Assembly: GCA_958444395.1 (NCBI GenBank) | Contig: CAUCOL010000150.1 | Location: 1 to 5,192 of the forward strand | DNA length: 5,192 nucleotides | Direction of reading: 5' to 3' | DNA from: an uncultured Lachnospiraceae bacterium | Lineage (GTDB): Bacteria; Bacillota; Clostridia; Lachnospirales; Lachnospiraceae | Part shown: in pieces, positions 1-5,192 of the stretch | Numbering within the stretch: the first letter of the stretch is position 1 | Layout: each line of letters starts with the position of its first letter | Notes under the pieces: model-generated | What the model saw: the letters and a program-made list of their open reading frames with translations, nothing else | What the model was told of the DNA's origin: nothing | Database searches by the model: none | Program-made: the position numbers and the translations under genes

Positions 1-366
1 CACCTGCGCTTCCCGAAGAAATGCCTGCAGTCCCTTGCTATATTCCTGGCGCGACGTCCCTGGATACGGATATACCTCAAGATTGCCGGACACATGCGCA
101 TCCCTGCTGACCATGCCCTCCGGATAATATTCCTTCACCGCCACCGTCATGCCAAGCACCTGATCCCAGCCAATATAAGTAATGCCAAATCCTCCTGCTC
201 CCAGTACCTTTCCAATGCAATACCGCCCCTGCAGCAATGTGCCGATCGGAAGATCCTGTGGTCTTTCCTCATAGTGCTCTGCATCAAACCGGCAGAAGGT
301 ACAGCTGCCGTCCGGCTGCAATGGATGCATACACCCCGGACAACGATCTATTTCTTTTATCCTCAT
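1..366 (-). CDS. Ser/Thr protein kinase with N-terminal zinc ribbon (5' part only, runs off the window)
   Basis: The first 122 codons are visible and the frame stays open to base 1, so only the N-lobe of the kinase is seen. Residues 9-25 hold CPGC and CTFC, a double-CxxC zinc ribbon (Cys 9, 12, 22, 25). After a short linker, LLQGRYCIGKVLGAGGFG (about 44-61) is the kinase beta-1 strand and glycine loop. VAVKEYYPEG (75-84) carries the ATP-anchoring lysine, Lys78. The 'KEYYP' continuation is typical of bacterial Hanks-type kinases. The catalytic HRD and DFG motifs, and any membrane or sensor domain, lie outside the window. The ATG at 366 is chosen because it just precedes the zinc ribbon. Its ribosome site is weak: GGGGA at 379-383, 12 nt away. 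The gene starts 42 bp after the stop of the surface-protein gene with no terminator between, so co-transcription is likely. The kinase call is firm; its substrate is unknown. Confidence 0.9.
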   Translation of the reverse strand, partial: MRIKEIDRCPGCMHPLQPDGSCTFCRFDAEHYEERPQDLPIGTLLQGRYCIGKVLGAGGFGITYIGWDQVLGMTVAVKEYYPEGMVSRDAHVSGNLEVYPYPGTSRQEYSKGLQAFLREAQV

Positions 367-408
367 AATGTAAACCAATCCCCAAATCTTTGAATGCAAT
401 ATCCACTA

Positions 409-3201
409 TCACATTTTTATTTTCTTTACCTCTGAATATGCACTGTAACGTTTCTTTCCCTGCAGCTTCTGTATTGTTCTGACACGGCAGTATAACTGCT
501 TTCCCTTCCTTGCATATGTCAGTCTGAAGACCCCCTGATACTTTGCAATGTTGCTGCTTTTTAACGGAACTGCCACATATTTTTTATTATCATTTGATAC
601 GGATATTTCTATCTTTTTACCCTGGTACTTTTTCAAACGGATCTGCACATAATACGTTCCATCTGCCATTTTTCCCTGCTTCAATGCGATGACCGGTCTG
701 GATAACCATCCCAACGTCACACCCGCAGCTTCCTTTTTCATGCCATAGATCTTCTGTCCGCTGATCCTGCGCAGACCGCAGACCGCATAAGTATATTTTG
801 ATCCACGCTTAACAGATGTGTCCGTAAAACTGGTTACACCTGAGACATATTTTATTTGCTTATACGCTGTCTTTTTTGCCGCTTTCCGATAGATCACATA
901 ACCGTCTGCTGCCATATTATTCTTCCATGTGATCCGGATGCTTCCCTTTTTTGTCTGCGCTGCTTTCACCCAACGGATCGCCAGCTGCTCCTGATCATCG
1001 TCCTCATCTTCGGAAAGGTCCGGAGACATAGAAGTACCGTTATCGGCTGGCTGTGGTTTACCACTTGGCATCGCCGTATTCTGACCCATCGGCTGCGGTT
1101 CGCTGCTTGGCATTGCCGTATCCTGACCCGTCGGCTGCGGTTCGCTGCTTGGTATCGCCGTATTCTGATCCGTCGGTTGCGGTTCACTGCTTGACATCGC
1201 CGTATTTTGACCCGTCGGCTGTGGTGTGGTTGTTCCCACCGGCGGCAATGTCGGAAGGTTATCCGCTTCTTTATTGATAATCGTCGGGATTCCTTCCGCA
1301 CCGGCACACCAGCTGTGCATACTGACACTCTGAAGCTGTGTGTTTCCCTGCACCCATTGATTCAATACCTCCAGCAATGTATTCTTCGATGCATAACTGC
1401 TCTCACTACTTCCGATCATGGCTGCCATCTCTGTTCCTGTCAGCTGAGGCTGCGTCACCACGTAGCACTGTGTCAGCAGGCTGTCCTCCTGCTCTCCGAC
1501 CATGTCTGGTGCGCTTTTTTCTTTATAATAGCAATACTCCATCCCGCCATGTTTCATTCTGCCCATCAACGCTCCGGTAGTTTTGCCCACCACTACACCG
1601 GTAGAAAAGCTATTACTGATCACCATGTCCTGTCCGCTCAGTCCATATACATAACCAGCCAGTCCACCGGCATACCGCCCGGTAACCGCTCCAGTGTTCT
1701 TCGCATTATAGATATGCTTCGCCTCCGGATTTCCCAGAAAACCAACGATGCCACCGGCACACTCATTCTCTGTGTTCTGTCCAACGGTTACATTTCCCTC
1801 ACTTTGACAATTTGCCAGTATGCCACTTTCCTCACCATTTGCAATTCCTACGATGCCGCCCGCCATTGCTCCCAGGGAAAGATCCTGCCAGTCCTCTTTT
1901 TCGGACACGATCATCCCCTGGTTCATGCAGTCACTGATCGTAAAAGCCCCCCGCAGACTTCCGACAATTCCACCCATGCATACATTATCCTTGCCATTCC
2001 AGGTGCTTTGTATCGCAAGTTCACTTTCATTGCGGCAATTTTGGAGCAGGACAGAGGTTCCCTTGACTGCCTCCGCCAGAATGCCTCCCATCGCCTGTGC
2101 CTGATCTGTATCCTGAAACGTGCAGCTGCTGACACAGTCTTTGATCTGTGTCTGCCCGGTCGTAGTATCTGTCCGACCCAGAATGCCACCCATGTAAGTT
2201 CCTCCGGATAAGATAACCCGGCTGCTGCAGCCACGAATCGTATGCGATGGCGCATCAAAATGCGCTTCTGCCACGATCCCGCCGATCCTGGTATCCTCCA
2301 GATCCATTCCATAAAGGTGCGTGTCGGTCACCGTACAATCTTCAATCGTGCCGCCATAATTTCCGGCTGTGATCCCACCAAGACGCTGCTGTGGCAGTGC
2401 ACCGTTCAGATCAGCATCTGTCATAAAATCACATCCCGTGACGTTGCAGCCGCGTATCGTTCCTGCATTACTCTCTGTCACGCCACCCATAAAGAAGCCA
2501 TAACCTGCCACATTCCGTATCGTACAATCCTGAACCGTTCCATCATTGACACCGGATAATGTACCAAATCCATCGATCAGAAGACAGTTTTCTACCGTCA
2601 GATCACGAATGGACGCCGTCTGCTTCAACGTGCCGAACACACCGGAGCAATAGGACTCGCCGCCCTCAATCATCAGACCACTGATAGAATGTCCTTCCCC
2701 CTGATATTCTCCTTCAAAATAGCAGTCCTTTTCTCTGGACAGATAGACATCCTCCAGCCCCATCTCCAGCCGGGATGCCGTCTGCGTACCATTCTTTTCT
2801 TTATAGAAACGTCCCTGATTATCCATCTCTCCCTGATAGCTTCCCTTGTTCAAAAGCTCTATCCTGCCAGTCGCTCCCTCAGCCTGTACCGTCAGATCAG
2901 ACGCTTTAATATCCTCTGTCTGTACAAAGGTCACATCCTTTGTCCGCCCATCCAGATAAAGACATGCCAGAAACATCTGCAGTTCATTCCAATCCGCAAT
3001 CGACACCGGTGTCCCAGCCTTCGCCATCTGGTACTCTGCTCCAAATGCTCCTCCATTATAAAAATCCGTCATAGAAATATAATATTTTGCCTGCGCCCTT
3101 TTCCCGGACCAGATCTTGTCTATATTCATACCGTTTGTGCATAATACAACGATCAACAGTGCCGCCAGCCAGCGCATGTACCTTTTTCTATCGTATCTCA
3201 T
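409..3201 (-). CDS. Exported GLUG-type beta-helix protein with repeat linker and two C-terminal FN3-like domains
   Basis: This is a complete 930-residue protein, probably an adhesin or other surface protein; its ligand is unknown. The N-terminus has a basic patch (Arg5-Arg10) and a hydrophobic core at 11-21. Cleavage could fall near residue 24 or after the AQA at 36-38; an uncleaved anchor is also possible. Residues 66-105 resemble the opening of GLUG proteins, and 161-205 match the 'f.G.f.G.gh.I.gL.i...GvFG.l..a.I.dL.v' pattern. Residues 180-560 form an apparent parallel beta-helix with GG[IVL]xG-like turns near 239, 275, 307, 338, 372, 410, 448, 483, 512 and 543, each paired with an 'I.[DGN]C' strand. 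Residues 650-727 are a Pro-rich linker with 14-residue repeats, followed by the acidic SEDEDDDQEQ (730-739). FN3-like domains lie at about 740-829 (Trp759, GYVIYR 767-772) and 830-930, both lysine-rich. There is no LPXTG sorting signal. The start is set by AAAAGGAG 6 nt upstream. The gene ends TGA-TAG, with the kinase gene following closely. Confidence 0.88.
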   Translation of the reverse strand: MRYDRKRYMRWLAALLIVVLCTNGMNIDKIWSGKRAQAKYYISMTDFYNGGAFGAEYQMAKAGTPVSIADWNELQMFLACLYLDGRTKDVTFVQTEDIKASDLTVQAEGATGRIELLNKGSYQGEMDNQGRFYKEKNGTQTASRLEMGLEDVYLSREKDCYFEGEYQGEGHSISGLMIEGGESYCSGVFGTLKQTASIRDLTVENCLLIDGFGTLSGVNDGTVQDCTIRNVAGYGFFMGGVTESNAGTIRGCNVTGCDFMTDADLNGALPQQRLGGITAGNYGGTIEDCTVTDTHLYGMDLEDTRIGGIVAEAHFDAPSHTIRGCSSRVILSGGTYMGGILGRTDTTTGQTQIKDCVSSCTFQDTDQAQAMGGILAEAVKGTSVLLQNCRNESELAIQSTWNGKDNVCMGGIVGSLRGAFTISDCMNQGMIVSEKEDWQDLSLGAMAGGIVGIANGEESGILANCQSEGNVTVGQNTENECAGGIVGFLGNPEAKHIYNAKNTGAVTGRYAGGLAGYVYGLSGQDMVISNSFSTGVVVGKTTGALMGRMKHGGMEYCYYKEKSAPDMVGEQEDSLLTQCYVVTQPQLTGTEMAAMIGSSESSYASKNTLLEVLNQWVQGNTQLQSVSMHSWCAGAEGIPTIINKEADNLPTLPPVGTTTPQPTGQNTAMSSSEPQPTDQNTAIPSSEPQPTGQDTAMPSSEPQPMGQNTAMPSGKPQPADNGTSMSPDLSEDEDDDQEQLAIRWVKAAQTKKGSIRITWKNNMAADGYVIYRKAAKKTAYKQIKYVSGVTSFTDTSVKRGSKYTYAVCGLRRISGQKIYGMKKEAAGVTLGWLSRPVIALKQGKMADGTYYVQIRLKKYQGKKIEISVSNDNKKYVAVPLKSSNIAKYQGVFRLTYARKGKQLYCRVRTIQKLQGKKRYSAYSEVKKIKM
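1049..1216 (-). repeat. Four tandem 42-bp repeats coding a 14-residue Pro-rich linker unit
   Basis: There are four in-register copies (1049-1090, 1091-1132, 1133-1174, 1175-1216); the first 9 bases of a further unit follow at 1217-1225. The units encode variants of PQPTGQNTAMPSSE, plus a degenerate unit (PQPADNGTSMSP) at the C-terminal side. The second and third copies differ at only 4 of 42 bases, all C/T changes. The unit lies between the beta-helix and FN3 regions and is probably a flexible or wall-spanning stalk. Because 42 is a multiple of three, the repeat also stays open in other frames and produces spurious ORFs on both strands. Copy number probably varies between strains (inference). 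Confidence 0.9.
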
Positions 3202-3215
3202 AGCAAACTCCTTTT
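3202..3215 (-). promoter_or_regulatory. Ribosome binding site of the surface-protein gene
   Basis: On the minus strand, AAAAGGAG (3208-3215) is followed by the 6-nt spacer TTTGCT and then ATG at 3201. This near-ideal Shine-Dalgarno fixes the start of the 930-residue protein. Confidence 0.85.
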
Positions 3216-3225
3216 CTTATATTTG

Positions 3226-3254
3226 ATTTTATCATATATCAACTGCAAAGTCGA
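3226..3254 (-). promoter_or_regulatory. Sigma-A-type promoter for the surface protein / kinase unit
   Basis: Reading the minus strand, the -35 box TCGACT (3249-3254, 4 of 6 consensus bases) is 17 bp from the -10 box TAAAAT (3226-3231, 5 of 6). A TG one base before the -10 makes it an extended -10. Transcription would start near 3219, giving a short leader of roughly 18 nt just long enough to hold the ribosome site. Its -35 lies only 7 bp from the -35 of the opposite promoter. Confidence 0.55.
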
Positions 3255-3261
3255 TTGCACA

Positions 3262-3290
3262 TTGACAATAGATTTCTCCCATGATAGAAT
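3262..3290 (+). promoter_or_regulatory. Strong sigma-A-type promoter for the MATE leader
   Basis: A perfect -35 box TTGACA (3262-3267), a 17-bp spacer, and a -10 box TAGAAT (3285-3290, 5 of 6) with a TGa extension. Transcription should start near 3297, about 257 nt ahead of the MATE start codon. A strong promoter followed at once by a terminator is what is expected when control is exerted after initiation, by the leader RNA. Confidence 0.75.
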
Positions 3291-3304
3291 AATACCGCTC
3301 TAAA

Positions 3305-3419
3305 ATTTGTGTGGATTTTTCTGGATCGTATCAAACAGAGAATATTTACGAAAATGCTCTGTATTTGATATGGTGCATTTTCGCCACATGGCCATCCCCC
3401 GGTCATGTGGCGTTTTTTT
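3305..3419 (+). promoter_or_regulatory. Candidate riboswitch (guanidine-IV / mepA-motif type) controlling the MATE gene by transcription termination
   Basis: Seen in the sequence: a hairpin with TATCAAA (3329-3335) paired to TTTGATA (3364-3370) and CAGAG (3336-3340) to CTCTG (3357-3361), with bulge TA (3362-3363). Its loop (3341-3356) can close further as ATTT-ACGA-AAAT. Loop bases 3349-3356 (CGAAAATG) are exactly complementary to 3376-3383 (CATTTTCG), a possible pseudoknot. GTGTGG (3309-3314) can pair with CCACAT (3384-3389), the left arm of the terminator, so an antiterminator fold and the terminator exclude each other. Known: guanidine-IV riboswitches precede MATE genes in Clostridia and switch transcription on when guanidine binds. 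Inferred: this leader belongs to that class. I could not align it to the published consensus, so the ligand is a proposal. The existence of a regulated leader is better supported than its class name. Confidence 0.5.
3382..3419 (+). terminator. Intrinsic terminator inside the MATE leader (expression platform)
   Basis: A 12-bp stem, CGCCACATGGCC (3382-3393) with GGTCATGTGGCG (3401-3412), contains one G-U pair. The loop is ATCCCCC, followed at once by seven T residues (3413-3419). It lies about 85 nt after the predicted transcription start and 134 nt before the MATE start codon, so it would stop transcripts before the gene unless the left arm is captured by 3309-3314. Confidence 0.88.
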
Positions 3420-3461
3420 GATTGATCAGATCCGTCCGGTAGAAGTTTTATATATCCACAA

Positions 3462-3489
3462 CAGAATCCGTTATGGATACGGATTTCTG
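3462..3489 (+). other. Post-terminator leader hairpin
   Basis: CAGAATCCG (3462-3470) pairs with CGGATTTCTG (3480-3489) around the loop TTATGGATA, with one bulged T. A competing stem, TATCCA (3453-3458) with TGGATA (3474-3479), uses the same loop, so the two are mutually exclusive. No T-run follows, so it is not a terminator. Its role is unknown. Confidence 0.4.
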
Positions 3490-3510
3490 ATGCCCTGATT
3501 TGATCAGATG

Positions 3511-3553
3511 AAAGGAGGATACAGAATCGAGCGATCCGGTTCTGTAAATAACA
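3511..3553 (+). promoter_or_regulatory. Shine-Dalgarno separated from the MATE start by a hairpin (structured spacer)
   Basis: AAAGGAGG (3511-3518) is a perfect Shine-Dalgarno but lies 35 nt from the ATG at 3554, far beyond the usual distance. The gap is almost filled by a hairpin: ACAGAATCG (3521-3529) with CGGTTCTGT (3537-3545), 9 bp with one G-U, extendable by T3520-A3546, around the loop AGCGATC. With the stem folded, 8 nt remain between the Shine-Dalgarno and the ATG, which is optimal. No start codon sits at normal distance from this site, and an in-frame TAA at 3545-3547 rules out an N-terminal extension. Phage T4 gene 38 is a known example of such bridging. Confidence 0.6.
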
Positions 3554-4897
3554 ATGGATCAAACGTATATGAAAGAAAAACCTGTATTTCGACTGCTTCT
3601 GACGATGGCACTGCCGATGGTCATCTCAATGCTGGTCAATTCGCTGTACAATATTGTGGACAGCTTCTTCGTCGCTAAGATCAGCGAAAATGCAATGACT
3701 GCTTTATCGCTTGTCTTTCCCATGCAGAATCTTCTGAATGCCGTAATGATCGGCTTTGGCATCGGTATCAACGCTGTAATCTCTTTCTACCTGGGTGCAC
3801 AGGATCAAAAAAAAGCAGACCAGGCTGCGACGCAGGGGATTCTGCTTAGTACGGTACACGGTATTGTATTGATGGCAGGCTGCCTGCTGACCATCCACCC
3901 TTTTCTGAAAATGTTTACGAAGGATGCTGAAACGATCCGTTATGGATTGCAGTATTCCCACATCGTCTTTGCGTTCTCTGTACTGTTTGCCTGGGAGCTT
4001 GTCTTTGAAAAAGTATTTCAGGCGGTAGGACGCATGGCAGTATCTATGGTCTGTATGATGATCGGCTGCATCGTAAATATCCTGCTGGATCCTGTTCTGA
4101 TTTTCGGACTGGGACCTTTCCCGCAAATGGGAATCCGTGGAGCCGCTCTTGCCACCGGACTCGGTCAGACGATCAGTGCAGGTTCCTATCTTGTGATCTA
4201 TTTTGTACGTCCCCTGTCTGTAAAGATCCGCAGAGACTGTCTGCGCCCGGATGCAAAGATCTGCCGTAAACTATATGCCATCGGGATTCCTGCGGCACTC
4301 AATCTGGCACTCCCGTCCCTGCTGATCTCGGCTTTAAATGTGATTCTTGCCGCATATGCACAGACTTATGTATTTGTACTCGGTGTATACTATAAACTGC
4401 AGACCTTCCTTTACCTGACGGCAAATGGTGTCATCCAGGGAATGCGCCCCCTTTTAAGTTATAACTACGGTGCCGGTGAACATAAACGTGTCCGCTCTAT
4501 TTTTAAAGATGCCCTGCTCCTGGTTCTTCTGATCATGCTGGTTGGCATGCTCCTGTGTCTGACGATTCCACAGGATCTGATGCGCCTGTTTACAACGAAT
4601 CCCCAAACGATCCGTTCCGGCGCACTGGCTCTGCAGATCATCAGTACCGGCTTTTTGACGTCCTCACTCTCCGTCACAGCATCCGGCGCACTGGAAGCAC
4701 TGGGAAAAGGTATCTCTTCCCTGCTGATCTCACTCTGCCGCTATGTCGTCCTGATCATTCCGGCAGCCTATATCGTCAGCCGCTTTCTGGGCGCAGTCGG
4801 TGTATGGCACGCCTTCTGGATTGCCGAAGCCCTGACCGCCATCTTCTCCTTCTTCCTCTTCCGAAGCACACTGCGCCAGACCTCCGGCTCCCACTAA
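3554..4897 (+). CDS. MATE family multidrug/cation efflux transporter (MepA/DinF-like)
   Basis: This is a complete 447-residue inner-membrane antiporter with the usual length and 12 predicted membrane helices in two similar six-helix halves. Helix 1 contains YNIVDSFFV (32-40), whose Asp36 matches the conserved helix-1 aspartate linked to cation coupling in this family. The first-half signature GFGIGINAVISFYLGAQDQK (67-86) and its second-half counterpart GVIQGMRPLLSYNYGAGEHK (292-311) show the internal duplication. FQAVGRMAVSM (155-165) and NILLDPVLIFGLG (175-187) are further family hallmarks. The start is the ATG at 3554, bounded by an in-frame TAA at 3545; the next Met (codon 6) has no ribosome site. 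The gene is transcribed alone, away from the surface-protein gene, behind a terminator-bearing leader. If that leader senses guanidine, the pump would be expected to relieve guanidine or related cation stress (inference); the sequence alone does not give the substrate. No clear terminator follows. Confidence 0.93.
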   Translation: MDQTYMKEKPVFRLLLTMALPMVISMLVNSLYNIVDSFFVAKISENAMTALSLVFPMQNLLNAVMIGFGIGINAVISFYLGAQDQKKADQAATQGILLSTVHGIVLMAGCLLTIHPFLKMFTKDAETIRYGLQYSHIVFAFSVLFAWELVFEKVFQAVGRMAVSMVCMMIGCIVNILLDPVLIFGLGPFPQMGIRGAALATGLGQTISAGSYLVIYFVRPLSVKIRRDCLRPDAKICRKLYAIGIPAALNLALPSLLISALNVILAAYAQTYVFVLGVYYKLQTFLYLTANGVIQGMRPLLSYNYGAGEHKRVRSIFKDALLLVLLIMLVGMLLCLTIPQDLMRLFTTNPQTIRSGALALQIISTGFLTSSLSVTASGALEALGKGISSLLISLCRYVVLIIPAAYIVSRFLGAVGVWHAFWIAEALTAIFSFFLFRSTLRQTSGSH

Positions 4898-5048
4898 ACA
4901 CCGCATCCACGCAGCACAAAAAAAGATCTCGGTTCCCACACCAAAGCAACGTATCACAGCCGTTTCATTCCAGCATCCGCCGGTAAAATATAGTTCTGAT
5001 TTTTGCTTCGTATTCTGCAAATGTCTACATTAATGAGAATGAAAAATT
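4898..5048. other. Intergenic stretch after the MATE gene, no clear gene
   Basis: I found no convincing intrinsic terminator for the MATE gene here. The A-run at 4918-4924 has no good stem on the minus strand. An imperfect dyad runs from ATTCT (5012-5016) to AGAAT (5036-5040), with AATGT/ACATT inside, but no T-run follows. A minus-strand frame is open from the window edge to a TGA at 4954-4956, but its content does not look coding. Confidence 0.5.
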
Positions 5049-5077
5049 GTCTTGGTACCTTACGCCTTTCCCAAGAC
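5049..5077 (+). other. 7-bp hairpin at the head of the right-edge element
   Basis: GTCTTGG (5049-5055) pairs perfectly with CCAAGAC (5071-5077) around a 15-nt loop. GTCTTG recurs as the last six bases of the window (5187-5192), so CCAAGAC could pair with either copy. It has no T-run and is not a terminator. It could belong to a leader RNA or the end of a mobile element; nothing in the window decides this. Confidence 0.4.
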
Positions 5078-5108
5078 CGGCATAATAGATATGAGAGGAT
5101 TGATTTAC

Positions 5109-5186
5109 GTGCTCTCACGCAAAACTCACTCCCAATCGGTGAAAGAAATATACTTTGTACTGCACTATGAGCTCGCCGGTACTTAG
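5109..5186 (+). CDS. Possible 25-residue small protein or leader peptide (doubtful)
   Basis: GTG at 5109 follows the purine-rich GAGAGGA (5093-5099) by 9 nt and reads 25 codons to TAG at 5184-5186. The peptide begins MLSRKTHSQSV and ends FVLHYELAGT. An in-frame ATG at 5091 would add six residues (MRGLIY) but has no ribosome site. There is no signal peptide or membrane segment and I recognise no family. It sits just after the 5049-5077 hairpin and ends at a repeat of that hairpin's arm, so it may be a leader peptide of a gene beyond the window, part of a repeated element, or chance. Confidence 0.25.
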   Translation: MLSRKTHSQSVKEIYFVLHYELAGT

Positions 5187-5192
5187 GTCTTG

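Noticed and set aside
94..393. Plus-strand ORF of 99 codons
   Set aside because: It is antisense to the kinase N-terminus, whose zinc ribbon and glycine loop are clear on the minus strand. It has no recognisable protein features.
856..1328. Several overlapping ORFs with repetitive His/Arg-rich translations on both strands
   Set aside because: They arise because the 42-bp repeat is a multiple of three and stays open in other frames. The true frame gives the Pro-rich linker of the 930-residue protein.
1207..2211. Plus-strand ORF of 334 codons
   Set aside because: It is long but antisense to the beta-helix coding region. Its translation is rich in Cys, His and Arg with no domain, as expected from the shadow of a coding strand.
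3341..3356. Guanidine-II (mini-ykkC) riboswitch, because of the ACGA loop at 3348-3351
   Set aside because: That class needs two hairpins, each capped by ACGR. The second hairpin here has the loop ATCCCCC, so only one copy is present.
3307..3498. Plus-strand 63-codon ORF starting at TTG in the leader
   Set aside because: It has no Shine-Dalgarno and runs through the terminator stem, so the leader's RNA structure explains this sequence better.
3239..3562. Minus-strand ORF of 107 codons across the divergent region
   Set aside because: It covers the promoters, terminator and leader hairpins and has no ribosome site or domain. The structured RNA explanation is better.
3508..3681. ATG at 3508 opening a 57-codon frame overlapping the MATE start
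   Set aside because: Its Shine-Dalgarno would lie after the start codon, not before it. It ends inside the MATE gene and looks like chance.
4555..5020. ORFs on both strands overlapping the MATE 3' end (4555-4986 plus, 4730-5020 minus)
   Set aside because: They are out of frame with the clear membrane-protein coding of the MATE gene and show no domain, signal or ribosome site.
5081..5086. CATAAT as a -10 box for the right-edge ORF
   Set aside because: The box fits, but no acceptable -35 is found at 16-18 bp upstream, so a promoter is not claimed.

Overview
The window looks like chromosomal DNA from a Gram-positive gut Clostridium of the Lachnospiraceae type. The evidence is the near-balanced GC content, sigma-A-like promoters with TTGACA / TAtAAT-type boxes, strong AAGGAGG ribosome sites, a zinc-ribbon Ser/Thr kinase, a GLUG/FN3 surface protein and a MATE pump with a terminator-bearing leader. 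The genus cannot be named from the sequence.

Left part (1-3201, minus strand): a two-gene unit. The first gene (409-3201) encodes a 930-residue exported protein: signal/anchor segment, a long cysteine-dotted parallel beta-helix with about ten GG[IVL]xG (GLUG-like) turns, a Pro/Ser/Thr/Gln linker made of 14-residue repeats (42-bp DNA repeats), an acidic stretch and two very basic fibronectin-III-like domains. The second gene starts 42 bp downstream (366 to 1, cut by the window edge). It encodes the front of a Ser/Thr protein kinase with a double-CxxC zinc ribbon, a GAGGFG glycine loop and a VAVKEY catalytic lysine.

Middle (3202-3553): a divergent regulatory region. Two back-to-back promoters, both with TGn-extended -10 boxes, fire left into the surface protein gene and right into a leader of about 257 nt. 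The leader holds a hairpin, a textbook intrinsic terminator and an upstream segment that can pair with the terminator's left arm. This is the layout of a transcription-controlling riboswitch, most likely of the guanidine-IV (mepA motif) kind, known to precede MATE genes in Clostridia. Past the terminator, a perfect Shine-Dalgarno lies 35 nt from the start codon, but a 10-bp hairpin fills the gap and would bring it to about 8 nt.

Right part: a complete 447-residue MATE exporter (3554-4897, plus strand), then about 295 bp that are largely unexplained. Their last 145 bp carry a 7-bp hairpin, a possible tiny GTG-started ORF and a repeat of the hairpin's arm at the window edge, which may be the start of another element or leader.

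The two halves are divergent units. The left unit is an envelope protein plus signalling kinase. The right unit is an efflux pump whose expression seems to be set by its RNA leader at both the elongation and translation steps.
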